Origin: Gemmatimonadota bacterium
Lineage (GTDB): Bacteria; Gemmatimonadota; Gemmatimonadetes; Longimicrobiales; Gaopeijiaceae
Length of the DNA stretch: 63,023 nucleotides
Assembly (NCBI GenBank): GCA_021295835.1
Contig: JAGWBP010000004.1
Coordinates: forward strand, 37,035-100,057
Reading direction: 5' to 3'
The translations under genes were made by a program, and so were the position numbers. Positions 42,670 to 51,433 of this stretch are shown one piece after another. Each line of letters begins with the position of its first letter. Positions within the stretch are counted from its first letter, which is position 1. The notes under the pieces are model-generated. The model saw nothing but the letters and a program-made list of their open reading frames with translations, ran no database searches and was not told the DNA's origin.

Positions 42670-42785
42670 GGGATGCCAGCGGGGATGCAGCGCCCCTCGA
42701 ATGCCGCCAAGGCGCATCCGCGGGCAGCACGGGCTGGTAGCCGCGCTACCGGCCCAAGGAGCAATGCAGAGCGGAGCCACGGGTA
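42670..42785. repeat. GC-rich dispersed repeat
   Basis: This holds GGATGCAGCGCCCCTCGAAT, a GGTAGC-CGC-GCTACC hairpin and GGAGCAATGCAGAGCG, closely matching the reverse complement of 13625-13745 over about 100 bp. The rest of the 42534-42884 gap is the AT-rich element that follows and short unassigned sequence. Confidence 0.7.
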
Positions 42786-42788
42786 TGG

Positions 42789-42840
42789 GAATTGTAAACC
42801 ATGGGTTACACATTGTAAAGCGTAGATTACAGTTTCGACA
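42789..42840 (-). promoter_or_regulatory. AT-rich TGTAA/TTACA element, copy 5
   Basis: The plus strand reads ATTGTAAACCATGGGTTACA then CATTGTAAAGCGTAGATTAC, aligning with copy 4 at about two thirds of positions. It lies about 255 bp upstream of the 41370-42533 gene in the family orientation. Confidence 0.55.
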
Positions 42841-42884
42841 GGCGAGCGGAGCGGCTCAGCGGGGATGCAGTGGAGACCACCACG

Positions 42885-42998
42885 ATGAAGGGAAAGTACG
42901 GAAGGAGGGGCCGCGCCGACAAGGGGGCGGCCCGTGAGTTGCCGGCCGGGGAAGGCCGGCAGCTACTCCCGCTGATCGACGTGTTCGTGCGGGCGTGA
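42885..42998 (+). CDS. Possible 37-residue ORF with internal hairpin
   Basis: ATG to TGA encodes MKGKYGRRGRADKGAARELP and continues to LLPLIDVFVRA. It has a basic start and hydrophobic end, but no RBS and no family. A perfect 8-bp inverted repeat, TGCCGGCC and GGCCGGCA (42940-42961), lies within it and may be the real feature (a terminator-like stem for lptD's convergent side, without a U-run). Confidence 0.22.
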   Translation: MKGKYGRRGRADKGAARELPAGEGRQLLPLIDVFVRA

Positions 42999-43030
42999 CA
43001 CGCGCTGGACACGTGTCCAACGGGCTGCTG

Positions 43031-45901
43031 TTACCGTCGCGACGATCCGCCGGTTCGCTGCTCATAGTCGAAGTGCAGGTCCCGGTTGTCCGTTAGCGCC
43101 ACCTCGAATACGAAGGTCCAGTTCCCGGTCGCAGTCTGGCGAAAGTCGAAGCTGGCCTCCCAGCGGTGCATCTCGCGTCTTAGCTGGATGACATGGTCGT
43201 TGAAGGAGCTCGCGACGAGATCGTACGAGGTCCGCCAGTCGACCGACCACTTCTCGGTGGGCTGGAAGGCCACGTTAGCCTGTATCATCTTACTCCCGGT
43301 GGCTTCGTCAATGCGCGAGCGCGCCAGCGAGTAGGCGAGCGAAGCCCTCCACTCGCCGACTGACCCCCGCGATCGCGACTGGGGGCGTCTCTGCCCACTC
43401 CGACTGGTACTGCGAGGCACGACGGTGGACTCGCCCAGGTCGGCCGTCTCCAGCCCCGTCGGGTCGTCGTCACCGCCGTCGTCGATGTCGCGCCCGCTTT
43501 CGGAGGCCGACGCGTCCTCTCTGTCGCCTTCGGTCAGCCGCCTCAGCCACCCGAAGATGGCAGACTCGTGGCTGAGCGAGAAGCTGAGATTCGCCCTCGA
43601 CATGAAGGGCGCGGCGACGAGTGCTCCGCCCGCCTCGGCGGGCGATTCGAAGATGTCGTGCTCCATCGATAGCGCGAGCCCCCGGAGGTAGTCCGACGAG
43701 ATCTGGTTGGAGATGCTCAGGTTCTCGGCGAAGCCCCGGCTCCGGAACCCGGTTTCGCTGGCCTCCTCGAAGTCGTAGGTGACAGCGCTGGTACGCAGCC
43801 CCAGGATCGTGACCTTGCGCGCCCGCGGCATCCTGCGGGGCCCTGCCGACCTGCGGCTGGACTGCGCCGACGGCTCGTCCTCCTCGTCCTCCAACTTCAT
43901 TTCGATCGTCTGCGTCATTCCCAGGGTAATCTCGTTGCGCGGATTGACCGCCCGGGCGCCGAAGACGGCGATCTGTTGGTCGGTGGGCTCAACTTCGGGC
44001 GAGTAGGAATAGTCGAAGCTCGGAGACCACTTGTGCCGGATCCGGTCGCCGTAGTAGAAGCCGTAGAGGTCGGCCTTGGTGCCAGCGCCGAAGGAAATTC
44101 GGGTCGGGGCGGAGACGAAGGCCCCATCGCCGACGGTGAGGGTGTCGGAGCGAATCGCCCGGCCGCTCAGCGAGAGCGCGGGCGTGATCGAGGTTGAGCC
44201 GACGAGGTTGAGTCGGTACCCGATCGATGTGCTCCAGCTGAGCTCCTCTTCCTGGTGGTCGACGCTGTCGCCCGCCTCCTGGGCGACGGCGGCACCCTGT
44301 AGGTCGCCGACGCTCCCCACCCCAATACCCGCCAGCTCCGCCGCCTCGTCCGGGTCGAAGAAGCCGGGGGGGACGTCGCGGTCGGTGTTGCGATTCAGCC
44401 GCACGCTCTGCGAGATCGAGAGCGGGCCGACGTTCAGGCCAGTCCTCAAGGCGCCCTGCACCGTCTCGACGTCGGCCATCCGGAGCGAAAATGAGTCGGC
44501 CTCCTGGGGCGGCAGATCCCGCACCCTCCGCGAAAGGCTGCCCGAGCTCGACCAGCTCACGTTGTTGTAGAAGCGCGCCCGACCCGGGGCCGCCGGGAAG
44601 AGGGTGATCGGAGAGACCGAGAGACTGATCGCCGGGAGCGTCATCTCGACCTTGTCGTCGGAGAGAAACTGCCTGCGGCTGGCATTCATCGAGAGGTTGC
44701 CCCAGCCAAAGCGCTTGCTGATCCCCGCCTCCGAGCTCATGTCCTGGGTCACCTCGCGTGGGTCGAAGGAGTTCTCGCGCACGAATGACGAGTTGGAGAC
44801 GTAGGTTAGAGACGCCTGCACACGGGTGCGCTCCGAGATCTCCCACCTGTGACCGGTGTTAATGGCCAGCTCGGAATCGCCCTCCTCGCGCCAGTACCGC
44901 CGAAGGTCGATGTTGCCGTTCAGGAACTGCCGTTTCCAATCGTATCGAAAGCCCCCGTCGAGCCCGACGTAGTTGCCGCTCCACCAGTCCACCGTCGCCT
45001 GGGCGTCGGCGTAGTCGCTAATCGCCCAGTAGTAGCCGATGTTCGAGACGCGTCGCGAGTAGCTGTCCGAGGTGCGTACCACGTCGTTTACCGAGAAGCG
45101 GACCGGGAGCACTCCCGAGCGCCGCTCCGGGTTGGTGCTCTGCGCGACGAAGGGCAGCCAGAAGACGCCGACGTCGCCGAAGTAGAGGAGGACGTTGCGA
45201 GCGACCAGAGTGCCGCCGGGGGTCATCTTGACCTCGCGCGCCACGAAATGGTAGTGAGGCTCCTCTTCCTCGCAGCTGGTGAAGCGCATGTCGTGGCAGA
45301 ACGAGACGTCGCCGTCGACCCACGGGCAGTCGCCGCTCACGATCCAGTTGCCCGCCCCCGCGCGCGTCATCGTCTCGGCGCCCATCGCTGTGGCACGCTC
45401 CTCGTCGAGGTCGTAGATGATCTGGCTGGTGATCACCTCCTCGCCGTCCTCGGGGGTGAAGGCCGCCTCCTCCCCGATCGTCGTGAGTCGCCCCGCGCCC
45501 TCGTCGAAGACGAGTGCCGAGTCGGCCCTGAGGGCGACGCCGTCACGATTGAGCGAGGCTTGCGTGGCCTCGGATCCGATCAGCGTCAGGAGGCTCGCCT
45601 CGGGGGAAAAGGTGGCACCCGCCGCTTCGTACTCGACTCGGGTGTAGCCGTCAAGAGCGAAGAGCTGCGCGAGCACCGAGTCGGGTGCCACAGGAGCACG
45701 GACCGAGTCGAGGGCGAGAGAGTCGGGCACGAGACCGGTCGAGTCGCCGAGCACCCGGGCTAGCCGCTCCAGCCGGCCGCGCACGATGTCCTGCAGCGAA
45801 TCACTGAGCTCCTGACCATCGACCGGGGTGGACCAAAGAGCTGAAGCGGCCACCGCTATGGACGCGGCGAACGCTCGGCCTCCCAGCGCTAGTCTACGCA
45901 T
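43031..45901 (-). CDS. lptD: LPS-assembly outer-membrane protein LptD
   Basis: A 956-residue protein that inserts lipopolysaccharide in the outer membrane. It has a signal peptide (AFAASIAVAASALWSTPVDG), an OstA/LptA-like beta-jellyroll (RVEYEAAGATFSPEASLLTL, ERATAMGAETMTRAGAGNW), then the LptD barrel (LLYFGDVGVFWLPFVAQST, RRSGVLPVRFSVNDVV, GYYWAISDYADAQATVDWWS). A short Cys pair sits in the periplasmic domain (SGDCPWVDGDVSFCHDM). The start overlaps the tatC stop by 8 bp. The stop begins a repeat-like GTAACAGCAGCCCGTTGGAC. Confidence 0.9.
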   Translation of the reverse strand: MRRLALGGRAFAASIAVAASALWSTPVDGQELSDSLQDIVRGRLERLARVLGDSTGLVPDSLALDSVRAPVAPDSVLAQLFALDGYTRVEYEAAGATFSPEASLLTLIGSEATQASLNRDGVALRADSALVFDEGAGRLTTIGEEAAFTPEDGEEVITSQIIYDLDEERATAMGAETMTRAGAGNWIVSGDCPWVDGDVSFCHDMRFTSCEEEEPHYHFVAREVKMTPGGTLVARNVLLYFGDVGVFWLPFVAQSTNPERRSGVLPVRFSVNDVVRTSDSYSRRVSNIGYYWAISDYADAQATVDWWSGNYVGLDGGFRYDWKRQFLNGNIDLRRYWREEGDSELAINTGHRWEISERTRVQASLTYVSNSSFVRENSFDPREVTQDMSSEAGISKRFGWGNLSMNASRRQFLSDDKVEMTLPAISLSVSPITLFPAAPGRARFYNNVSWSSSGSLSRRVRDLPPQEADSFSLRMADVETVQGALRTGLNVGPLSISQSVRLNRNTDRDVPPGFFDPDEAAELAGIGVGSVGDLQGAAVAQEAGDSVDHQEEELSWSTSIGYRLNLVGSTSITPALSLSGRAIRSDTLTVGDGAFVSAPTRISFGAGTKADLYGFYYGDRIRHKWSPSFDYSYSPEVEPTDQQIAVFGARAVNPRNEITLGMTQTIEMKLEDEEDEPSAQSSRRSAGPRRMPRARKVTILGLRTSAVTYDFEEASETGFRSRGFAENLSISNQISSDYLRGLALSMEHDIFESPAEAGGALVAAPFMSRANLSFSLSHESAIFGWLRRLTEGDREDASASESGRDIDDGGDDDPTGLETADLGESTVVPRSTSRSGQRRPQSRSRGSVGEWRASLAYSLARSRIDEATGSKMIQANVAFQPTEKWSVDWRTSYDLVASSFNDHVIQLRREMHRWEASFDFRQTATGNWTFVFEVALTDNRDLHFDYEQRTGGSSRR

Positions 45902-46751
45902 CGCTCCCCGTCTCCGCTGGCTCAGGGCGAAGGGGGACCGAGTCGAGGGGCGGCGACTGGTCCTGCCGACTGCCCTGCTCGCCGCGCTTCCGCCACACGA
46001 TCGCCGAGAGCAGGATACCGAATTCGTAGAGCAGCACCATGGAGCCAGTCATCAGGGCCGTAGCCAGTATCAAGTCGCCCGGCGACATCACGCTCGCGAC
46101 GATCAGACCCACGACCACCGCATGGCGCCTCTTCGACCGCAGGAAGCGTGGCGTCACCAGTCCCAGCGCACTGAGCAACAGGATTACCACGGGAAGCTCG
46201 AAGACGACCCCCATGGCCACCGTCAGTTGGACGATGAAGCCGAAGTATAGGTTGGCTGTCCACTCCTGGGCGAGGAAGCTCCCACCCATCCCGACGAGGA
46301 AGCGCAACGAGACGGGAATCAAGGCGAAGTAGGCCATCGCCACCCCGGCGCAGAAGAGGACCAGTCCCAGGTACAGCGCTGGCACGATGGCGCGCTTCTC
46401 GCGCGGCTCCAAGGCCGGGGCCAGGAACGCCCACGTCTGGTAGGCGAGTATGGGGAAGGCCAGGACGAGCCCGATCAGGAGCGCGGTCTTGAGAGGGAAG
46501 AAGAAGTTGTCGACGGGTGAGAGCGCGAGCGGGAGCCAGCTCTCGCCGAAGAGCCTCCGCCCTGGCTGGAGGAGGATCCCCATCACGTCGAATCTGAAGA
46601 CCAGGACCAGTCCCGTCGCCAGACCCACCACCACCGCCAGAATCGCCCAGAGGATCCGCCATCTGAGCTCCTCCAGGTGGTCCAGGAAGGGCATCTCGGC
46701 CTTCGGGTTCCCGCCTCGGGCCAGGAGCCCCTCGCGCAGCCGACGGATCAC
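45894..46751 (-). CDS. tatC: Sec-independent translocase TatC
   Basis: A 285-residue six-helix membrane protein. The conserved FLDHLEELRWRILWAIL start, the AFPILAYQTWAFLAPALEPREKR loop (split here) and RFLRSKRRHAVVVGLIVASVMSPGD are typical. It receives twin-arginine substrates and works with TatA. It overlaps nrdR by ATGA. Confidence 0.95.
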   Translation of the reverse strand: MIRRLREGLLARGGNPKAEMPFLDHLEELRWRILWAILAVVVGLATGLVLVFRFDVMGILLQPGRRLFGESWLPLALSPVDNFFFPLKTALLIGLVLAFPILAYQTWAFLAPALEPREKRAIVPALYLGLVLFCAGVAMAYFALIPVSLRFLVGMGGSFLAQEWTANLYFGFIVQLTVAMGVVFELPVVILLLSALGLVTPRFLRSKRRHAVVVGLIVASVMSPGDLILATALMTGSMVLLYEFGILLSAIVWRKRGEQGSRQDQSPPLDSVPLRPEPAETGSDA

Positions 46752-47281
46752 AGGACCTCGGCACCGGGCTCGTCCGCGTCGGCCGGGTACAGGGGCAGCT
46801 CCACCTGGGCGCGGCTCCGGTTCTCGCGGCGCTCCCCGACGATCAGCTCGTCAACCACCTCCTGGAAGGCAGCTATGTGCTGGAAGTCGCGGTAGACCGA
46901 CGCATAGCGGACATACGCCACGCGGTCGAGCGGCTTGAGCGCCTCCATTACCTCCTCGCCGATCTCGGCCGATGTGATCTCGCTCCGGGCGCTGCCGGCA
47001 AGGCGATCCTCCACCTGGTCGGCTAGGGCCTCGATGGCTCCGGGAGGGACCGGACGCTTGGCGCACGCCACCGCTATGCTCGCCTCCAGCTTGGTGCGCT
47101 GGAAGTCCTCGGCGCTGCCGTCGGCCTTGCGCACTCTGGGCATGCGCTCCTCGACGCGCTCGTACGTCGTAAAGCGCTGCCGACACTCTAGGCACTCGCG
47201 ACGGCGGCGGGTGGCGCGCCCTCCACGGGCGGCGCGCGAGTCAACGACCCTGGATGCGGCGCTGCAGGCGGGACAGAGCAT
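46748..47281 (-). CDS. nrdR: Transcriptional repressor NrdR
   Basis: A 177-residue regulator of ribonucleotide reductase genes. The N-terminal zinc ribbon is CPAC...CLEC and the ATP-cone domain follows (RVRKADGSAEDFQRTKLEAS, VAYVRYASVYRDFQ). Complete and typical. Confidence 0.95.
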   Translation of the reverse strand: MLCPACSAASRVVDSRAARGGRATRRRRECLECRQRFTTYERVEERMPRVRKADGSAEDFQRTKLEASIAVACAKRPVPPGAIEALADQVEDRLAGSARSEITSAEIGEEVMEALKPLDRVAYVRYASVYRDFQHIAAFQEVVDELIVGERRENRSRAQVELPLYPADADEPGAEVL

Positions 47282-47290
47282 TGCCGCCCC

Positions 47291-48115
47291 TCACGGAATC
47301 TCTTCGAGCTTGTTCCGGGCTTGGTTGGCGAACCAGTCGTCCGGATAGGTGTTGATCACGCGCTCAAGGTACACCCGGGCGCGCTCGTACTCCTCAAGCC
47401 GGATACAGAGCTCGCCAGCCCGGTAGAGAGCGGCTGCGACCTCGCCTGCTGCGGGGTAGAGCTTGGGAATCTCGAGGTAGTTCTCGACCGCCGCCGACAA
47501 CTCTCCGTCGAGCGTCAGGAGCTCGCCCAGGTGCAGGTAGGCCGCAGGCGCGAGCTGGCTCCGGGGGTAGGTCTCGATCAGCTGCGTGAAGCCGAGCCGC
47601 GCCGAAGTCCGCAGGTCCCGCTCAAAGTTGCCGACTGCTGCCCTGTAGAGCGCCCGGTCGGGCGCTGTCGCGTCAGGAAGAACCGTGTCAGGGCGCTCGG
47701 CCGCGGGCGCTCCGGCGGTGTCGGCGGCGGTGGGCGGCGCCTGCAGGGGGCTCTCGACGCGCCGCAGCCGGTCCTCGAGATTCCGTTCGAGCTGATCCAT
47801 GCGCCGCTCGCTGGTCCCAACCACCTCGCTAAGGCGAAGCTGCTCGTCCCGGATCGACGTGAGGACGTTGTTGGTCCTTCCCCGATGGGCGAAGATCTGG
47901 TCCGCCAGCGCCGCCAACGAGTCCATCGCGGCACCGTGCTGGACGAGGACCGAAGTTCGCAGCTCTGCGAGAATCGAGTCCTGCCGCGCCGCCAGGGTGC
48001 GCACCTCCGTGCGCACTTCGGCGACCGACCCGGTGCTGGCGCACGCCGAGGAAGCGAAGAGCAGGACCGCTGCCCACGGCAGACCCCGGGAATTCGGATC
48101 GAGAAACGCGCGCAT
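47291..48115 (-). CDS. CpoB/YbgF-like Tol-Pal system lipoprotein
   Basis: A 274-residue protein. The ATG at 48115 precedes a signal with lipobox (LLFASSACAS). A coiled coil (SVAEVRTEVRTLAARQDSIL, DQLERNLEDRLRRVES) is followed by TPR repeats (GFTQLIETYPRSQLAPAAYL, ARVYLERVINTYPDDWFA). It fits CpoB, which couples peptidoglycan synthesis and outer-membrane constriction. It follows pal. Confidence 0.85.
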   Translation of the reverse strand: MRAFLDPNSRGLPWAAVLLFASSACASTGSVAEVRTEVRTLAARQDSILAELRTSVLVQHGAAMDSLAALADQIFAHRGRTNNVLTSIRDEQLRLSEVVGTSERRMDQLERNLEDRLRRVESPLQAPPTAADTAGAPAAERPDTVLPDATAPDRALYRAAVGNFERDLRTSARLGFTQLIETYPRSQLAPAAYLHLGELLTLDGELSAAVENYLEIPKLYPAAGEVAAALYRAGELCIRLEEYERARVYLERVINTYPDDWFANQARNKLEEIP

Positions 48116-48140
48116 CGCTTCCCCAGCTTTCCCTGCCCCG

Positions 48141-48716
48141 CTACGGATCCAAGGCCTCGGCACCGCTGACGATGACGAACTCCACTCGCCGATTGCGCGC
48201 CCACGCGCCCTCGGTCGAGCCCAGTGCAACCGGCACCTCCTCGCCGTAGGAGACCGTAATGAAGCGCGACCGGTCGAGGCTGTACGCGGTCAGGTACCCG
48301 AGCACAGCCTCGTTGCGCTCACTCCCGAGGACGATGTTGTACTCCGATGTACCGCGCTCGTCGGCATGTCCCTCCAGACGCAGCCCTATGCCCGGGTAGT
48401 CACGCAGGATCTCGATCTTTGCCAGGAGCTTGTCCTTGGTGTCGCTGCGGATGTCGGAGGCGTCGTAGTCGAAGTAAACGGTCTCCTCGATGATTGCGCG
48501 CAGCTGCCTCGCCCGCTCTGCGCGTTCTGCGCGAGCCCGCTCCTCCTCGGCAGCCGCTATTTGGGCCATGCGCTCGGCCTCGGCGATCGAGTCGGCGACG
48601 CGACGCGCCTCGATCTCGGCTGGCGTCGGGCCAGGTGGCGGTAGAGGCTCCGCAGGAGGTACCGGGCGGCAGGCGACAAAGACGAGCGCGGCTAGCAGCA
48701 ACCGAGAACTGGACAT
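48141..48716 (-). CDS. pal: Peptidoglycan-associated lipoprotein Pal
   Basis: A 191-residue OmpA-like lipoprotein. GGAGAAGAG precedes the ATG at 48716; the lipobox is VFVAC. A charged helix (AEAERMAQIAAAEEERARAE) leads to the OmpA domain with ETVYFDYDASDIRSDTK and RLEGHADERGTSEYNI, the peptidoglycan-binding block. It anchors the outer membrane to peptidoglycan with the Tol complex. The tolQRAB genes are not in the window. Confidence 0.93.
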   Translation of the reverse strand: MSSSRLLLAALVFVACRPVPPAEPLPPPGPTPAEIEARRVADSIAEAERMAQIAAAEEERARAERAERARQLRAIIEETVYFDYDASDIRSDTKDKLLAKIEILRDYPGIGLRLEGHADERGTSEYNIVLGSERNEAVLGYLTAYSLDRSRFITVSYGEEVPVALGSTEGAWARNRRVEFVIVSGAEALDP

Positions 48717-49012
48717 CTCTTCTCCGGGTCGGCGGGCGGACGGGCCCTGGAAGCAACTGTCCCCACTGCAAGATACGACAACAGGAGAGCGCCGGTAAAG
48801 GTATAGCGTTGTCCAATGAGAGGTGAGTATGAGCGGGGAGCCGCAGAAGTGCCAGTGGGGCGGCCCGCGAAGAGGACCCGGACTGCTTGGCCCCCGGTCG
48901 TCTCGAAGGCCGGCCATCCGGTCGCGTGTCGCGACCCAAGTCGTTACAGTCTTCGCCGGGACCAGCTGCGCACTCCGATTCCCGATCCACTTCCCTCTCG
49001 AAGTCGACGACC

Positions 49013-50095
49013 ATGCGCATTGCCATCAACACCGGCGGAGGGGACGCTCCCGGCCTGAACGCCGTGGTGCGGGCGGCGGTGCTTGCGGCCGAGCGGCGGG
49101 GGTGGGAGGTGGTCGGGATCCGTCGCGGATATGACGGGCTCTTCCACCCCGGAGGCGTGGTGCCGCTCGACGGCGCGGCGGTGCGCGGCGTCACCCATCT
49201 GGGCGGGACGATGCTCGGCACCACCAACCGCGGCAGCCCCTTTTCCTTCGCGGTGACGGATCCGGACGGCACGGTGCGCGTGGTCGACAGGTCCGACGAA
49301 GTGCTCGAGAGGATGCGGAGCCTGAGGGTAGACTGCCTCGTGGCGGTGGGGGGCGACGGCACGCTCAGGATCGCAAGCGAACTCGCGGCGAAGGGTCTCC
49401 GCGTGATCGGAGTGCCGAAGACGATCGACAACGACCTCGAGGCGACGTCGGTCACCTTCGGCTTCCACACTGCGGTGCAGACCGCCACCGACGCCATAGA
49501 CAAGCTGCACTCGACCGCGGCCGCACACCAACGGATCATGGTTGTCGAGCTGATGGGCCGCCACGCGGGCTGGATCGCTCTTTTCGCCGGCTTCGCCTCG
49601 ACCGCCGAGGCGATCCTGATCCCCGAGATACCCTTCGACATCGAGAAGGTCGCCCGGCACATCCGTCGGCGCTACGACGAGGGTCCGGAGTTCGCGATCG
49701 TGGTCGTGGCGGAGGGCGCGATCCCGGCGAAGGGGAGGAAGCCCTCCTATCTCGACGACCCGAGACCGGGTGGGTCCAAGCGGCTGGGTGGAGTCGCGAA
49801 GCGGGTCGCTCGCCATCTCGAGGAGCTCACGGGGCGCGAGTCGCGAAGCCTGGTCCTGGGGCACCTGCAGCGGGGCGGCCGCCCCATAGCCTTCGACCGC
49901 CTCCTCTCGCTCCGCTTCGGCAGCGCCGCAGTCGACTTGGCCGCCGAAGGTCGCTTCGGGTGCATGGTGGCTCTCGATCCTCCGGTGGTCAAGGCGGTGC
50001 CGCTCTCCGAGGCAGTGGCGCGGATCAAGATGGTGCCGCCGGACCACGAGGTGCTCGTCGCCGCCCGGCGGCTGGGAATCGCATTTGGGGACTAG
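49013..50095 (+). CDS. pfkA: 6-phosphofructokinase
   Basis: A 360-residue glycolytic kinase. INTGGGDAPGLNAVVRAAV starts it; VAVGGDGTLRIASELAAKG and GVPKTIDNDLEATSVTFGF are the substrate motifs. The Gly in GGDGT with Lys in PKTIDND is the combination of ATP-dependent clade members rather than the GGDD form of PPi enzymes. MGRHAGWIALFAGF and LGHLQRGGRPIAFDR follow. The ATG at 49013 is used. The 296-bp gap to pal holds a TATAGCG-like promoter and nothing else clear. Confidence 0.93.
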   Translation: MRIAINTGGGDAPGLNAVVRAAVLAAERRGWEVVGIRRGYDGLFHPGGVVPLDGAAVRGVTHLGGTMLGTTNRGSPFSFAVTDPDGTVRVVDRSDEVLERMRSLRVDCLVAVGGDGTLRIASELAAKGLRVIGVPKTIDNDLEATSVTFGFHTAVQTATDAIDKLHSTAAAHQRIMVVELMGRHAGWIALFAGFASTAEAILIPEIPFDIEKVARHIRRRYDEGPEFAIVVVAEGAIPAKGRKPSYLDDPRPGGSKRLGGVAKRVARHLEELTGRESRSLVLGHLQRGGRPIAFDRLLSLRFGSAAVDLAAEGRFGCMVALDPPVVKAVPLSEAVARIKMVPPDHEVLVAARRLGIAFGD

Positions 50096-50140
50096 CAGCC
50101 AGTGGACAAAGCTCCCACGGGCTGGGGGTACGCGACTCAG
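50093..50140 (+). repeat. GC-rich dispersed repeat at the pfkA stop codon
   Basis: The TAG stop of pfkA begins CAGCCAGTGGACAAAGC, CTCCCACGGGCTGG, the same beginning seen after the genes at 13594 and 26113. Confidence 0.6.
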
Positions 50141-50144
50141 GGGA

Positions 50145-50606
50145 TCAGGAGCTCATCTCGGCGTTCCAGGTCACCTTGACGGCACCCTTGAGGGTCTGGG
50201 CCGTGGGGCACTTGGCGACGTGCGTGGCGAGCGCCCGGTCCACCTTCTCACGATCGGCGCCCGGCGGGAGGCCGATCCTATAGTGGATGTGGATGCCGGT
50301 GAGGACCACGACTCGGTCCACCACCTCGTTGACACCCTCCGCAGTCGCGCCAATCGCTCCGTCGGCGATCGGAATCCCGCGCACCTCCAGTGCGCCGTTT
50401 AGGGTCCCGAGTAGTCAACCGGCGGCCGCCGCCACCAGGTAGTCGACCGGCAGCGGGCGATCGGGCTCGGAGTCGAGGCGGTAGAGAGACTTGATCGCGC
50501 CGTGAACCCCGAAGTCCATCTCGGTGCCATCTTCCAGAGTCGCGCGCCGATGCACGCCGTCCACCTTGACGACGGTGGCGCGCGCCGTGTACAGAGCGTC
50601 CCCCAT
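50145..50606 (-). CDS. OsmC-family peroxiredoxin selenoprotein (UGA = Sec64)
   Basis: A 153-residue protein if the TGA at 50415-50417 is decoded as selenocysteine. Before it: YTARATVVKVDGVHRRATLE, GVHGAIKSLYRLDSEPDRPL, VDYLVAAAAG; after it: LLGTLNGALEVRGIPIADGA, GIHIHYRIGLPPGA and ATHVAKCPTAQTLKG. In OsmC the peroxidatic Cys always follows the AALAG-type helix start, so Sec64 replaces it exactly; Cys133 in AKCP is the resolving Cys. The protein reduces organic hydroperoxides. A perfect hairpin follows the UGA (50379-50395). ATG at 50606 follows AAGGGGG. msrA lies divergently next door. Confidence 0.88.
50379..50395 (-). promoter_or_regulatory. Candidate bacterial SECIS hairpin of the OsmC gene
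   Basis: On the mRNA, GCGCAC pairs perfectly with GUGCGC around loop UGGAG, starting 19 nt after the UGA. CCC and GGG outside could extend it. Confidence 0.6.
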
Positions 50607-50769
50607 GAGACCCCCTTCTTTGAACTGACCAGGTTGGAGCTTCCCGCCGACGGGCGGGACCGGATCATGTAACCTACCACCTAGTCCCCAGCTTCGCCCC
50701 GCGCATCGTTTATCTTGCAAGCGGAGCATTTGGAACCCGCAGTGCGACGAGGCCAAGGACTCAAGTCTC

Positions 50770-51429
50770 ATGACGATATTGCGCCGCTGGAAATCGGAGC
50801 TTCCGCGTGCCGGGGAGGCGCTCCCCGGACGTGCCGAGCCGCTTGTCGTCCCGGCCACCCACTTTGTCAGCGGGAATCGGATCAGGCCGCCATTGCCCGA
50901 CGGACTGCAACGCTCCTACTTCGCGATGGGGTGCTTCTGGGGGGCGGAGCGCCGCTTCTGGGAGCTTGCAGGCGTGTACTCGACCGCGGTCGGCTACCAG
51001 GGGGGCACGACGCCGAACCCGACCTACCAAGAGGTGTGCAGCGGCCAGACCGGCCACGCCGAGACCGTGCTCGTCCTCTACGACCCCGATCGAGTGCGCT
51101 ACCGCACTCTGCTGGCCGCCTTCTGGGAGGGACACGACCCCACCCAGGGGATGCGCCAGGGCGCCGACGTGGGAACGCAGTACCGCTCGGCGTTATACCC
51201 CGTGGGCGACGGCCAGCGTCGACGCGCTCTTTCTTCCCGCGAGCTGTACCAGGCGGAGCTGGAGCGCGCCGGGCTCGGCACCATCACCACCGAGATCGCT
51301 CCGGCCCCTGAGTTCTACTACGCCGAGGACTACCACCAGCAGTACCTCGCCAAGAACCCCGGCGGGTACTGCGGACACGGGGGAACTGGCGTCGCGTGCC
51401 CGAGCGGGGTGGCCGTGGAGGCCGGCTAA
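50770..51429 (+). CDS. msrA: Peptide-methionine (S)-S-oxide reductase MsrA
   Basis: A 219-residue repair enzyme. The active site is Cys55 in YFAMGCFWGAERRFW; GYQGGTTPNPTYQEVCSGQT and YYAEDYHQQYLAKNPGGYC follow, with resolving cysteines in GYCGHGGTGVAC. It uses ordinary Cys, not Sec. The first 45 residues precede the usual domain start. It is divergent from the OsmC selenoprotein. Confidence 0.95.
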   Translation: MTILRRWKSELPRAGEALPGRAEPLVVPATHFVSGNRIRPPLPDGLQRSYFAMGCFWGAERRFWELAGVYSTAVGYQGGTTPNPTYQEVCSGQTGHAETVLVLYDPDRVRYRTLLAAFWEGHDPTQGMRQGADVGTQYRSALYPVGDGQRRRALSSRELYQAELERAGLGTITTEIAPAPEFYYAEDYHQQYLAKNPGGYCGHGGTGVACPSGVAVEAG

Positions 51430-51433
51430 CGGG

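Noticed and set aside
42940..42961. Rho-independent terminator for lptD
   Set aside because: The stem is strong but there is no U-run on either strand, so it is kept only as an inverted repeat.
50770..51429. MsrA as a third selenoprotein
   Set aside because: The active site is GCFWG encoded with TGC; there is no UGA in the frame.
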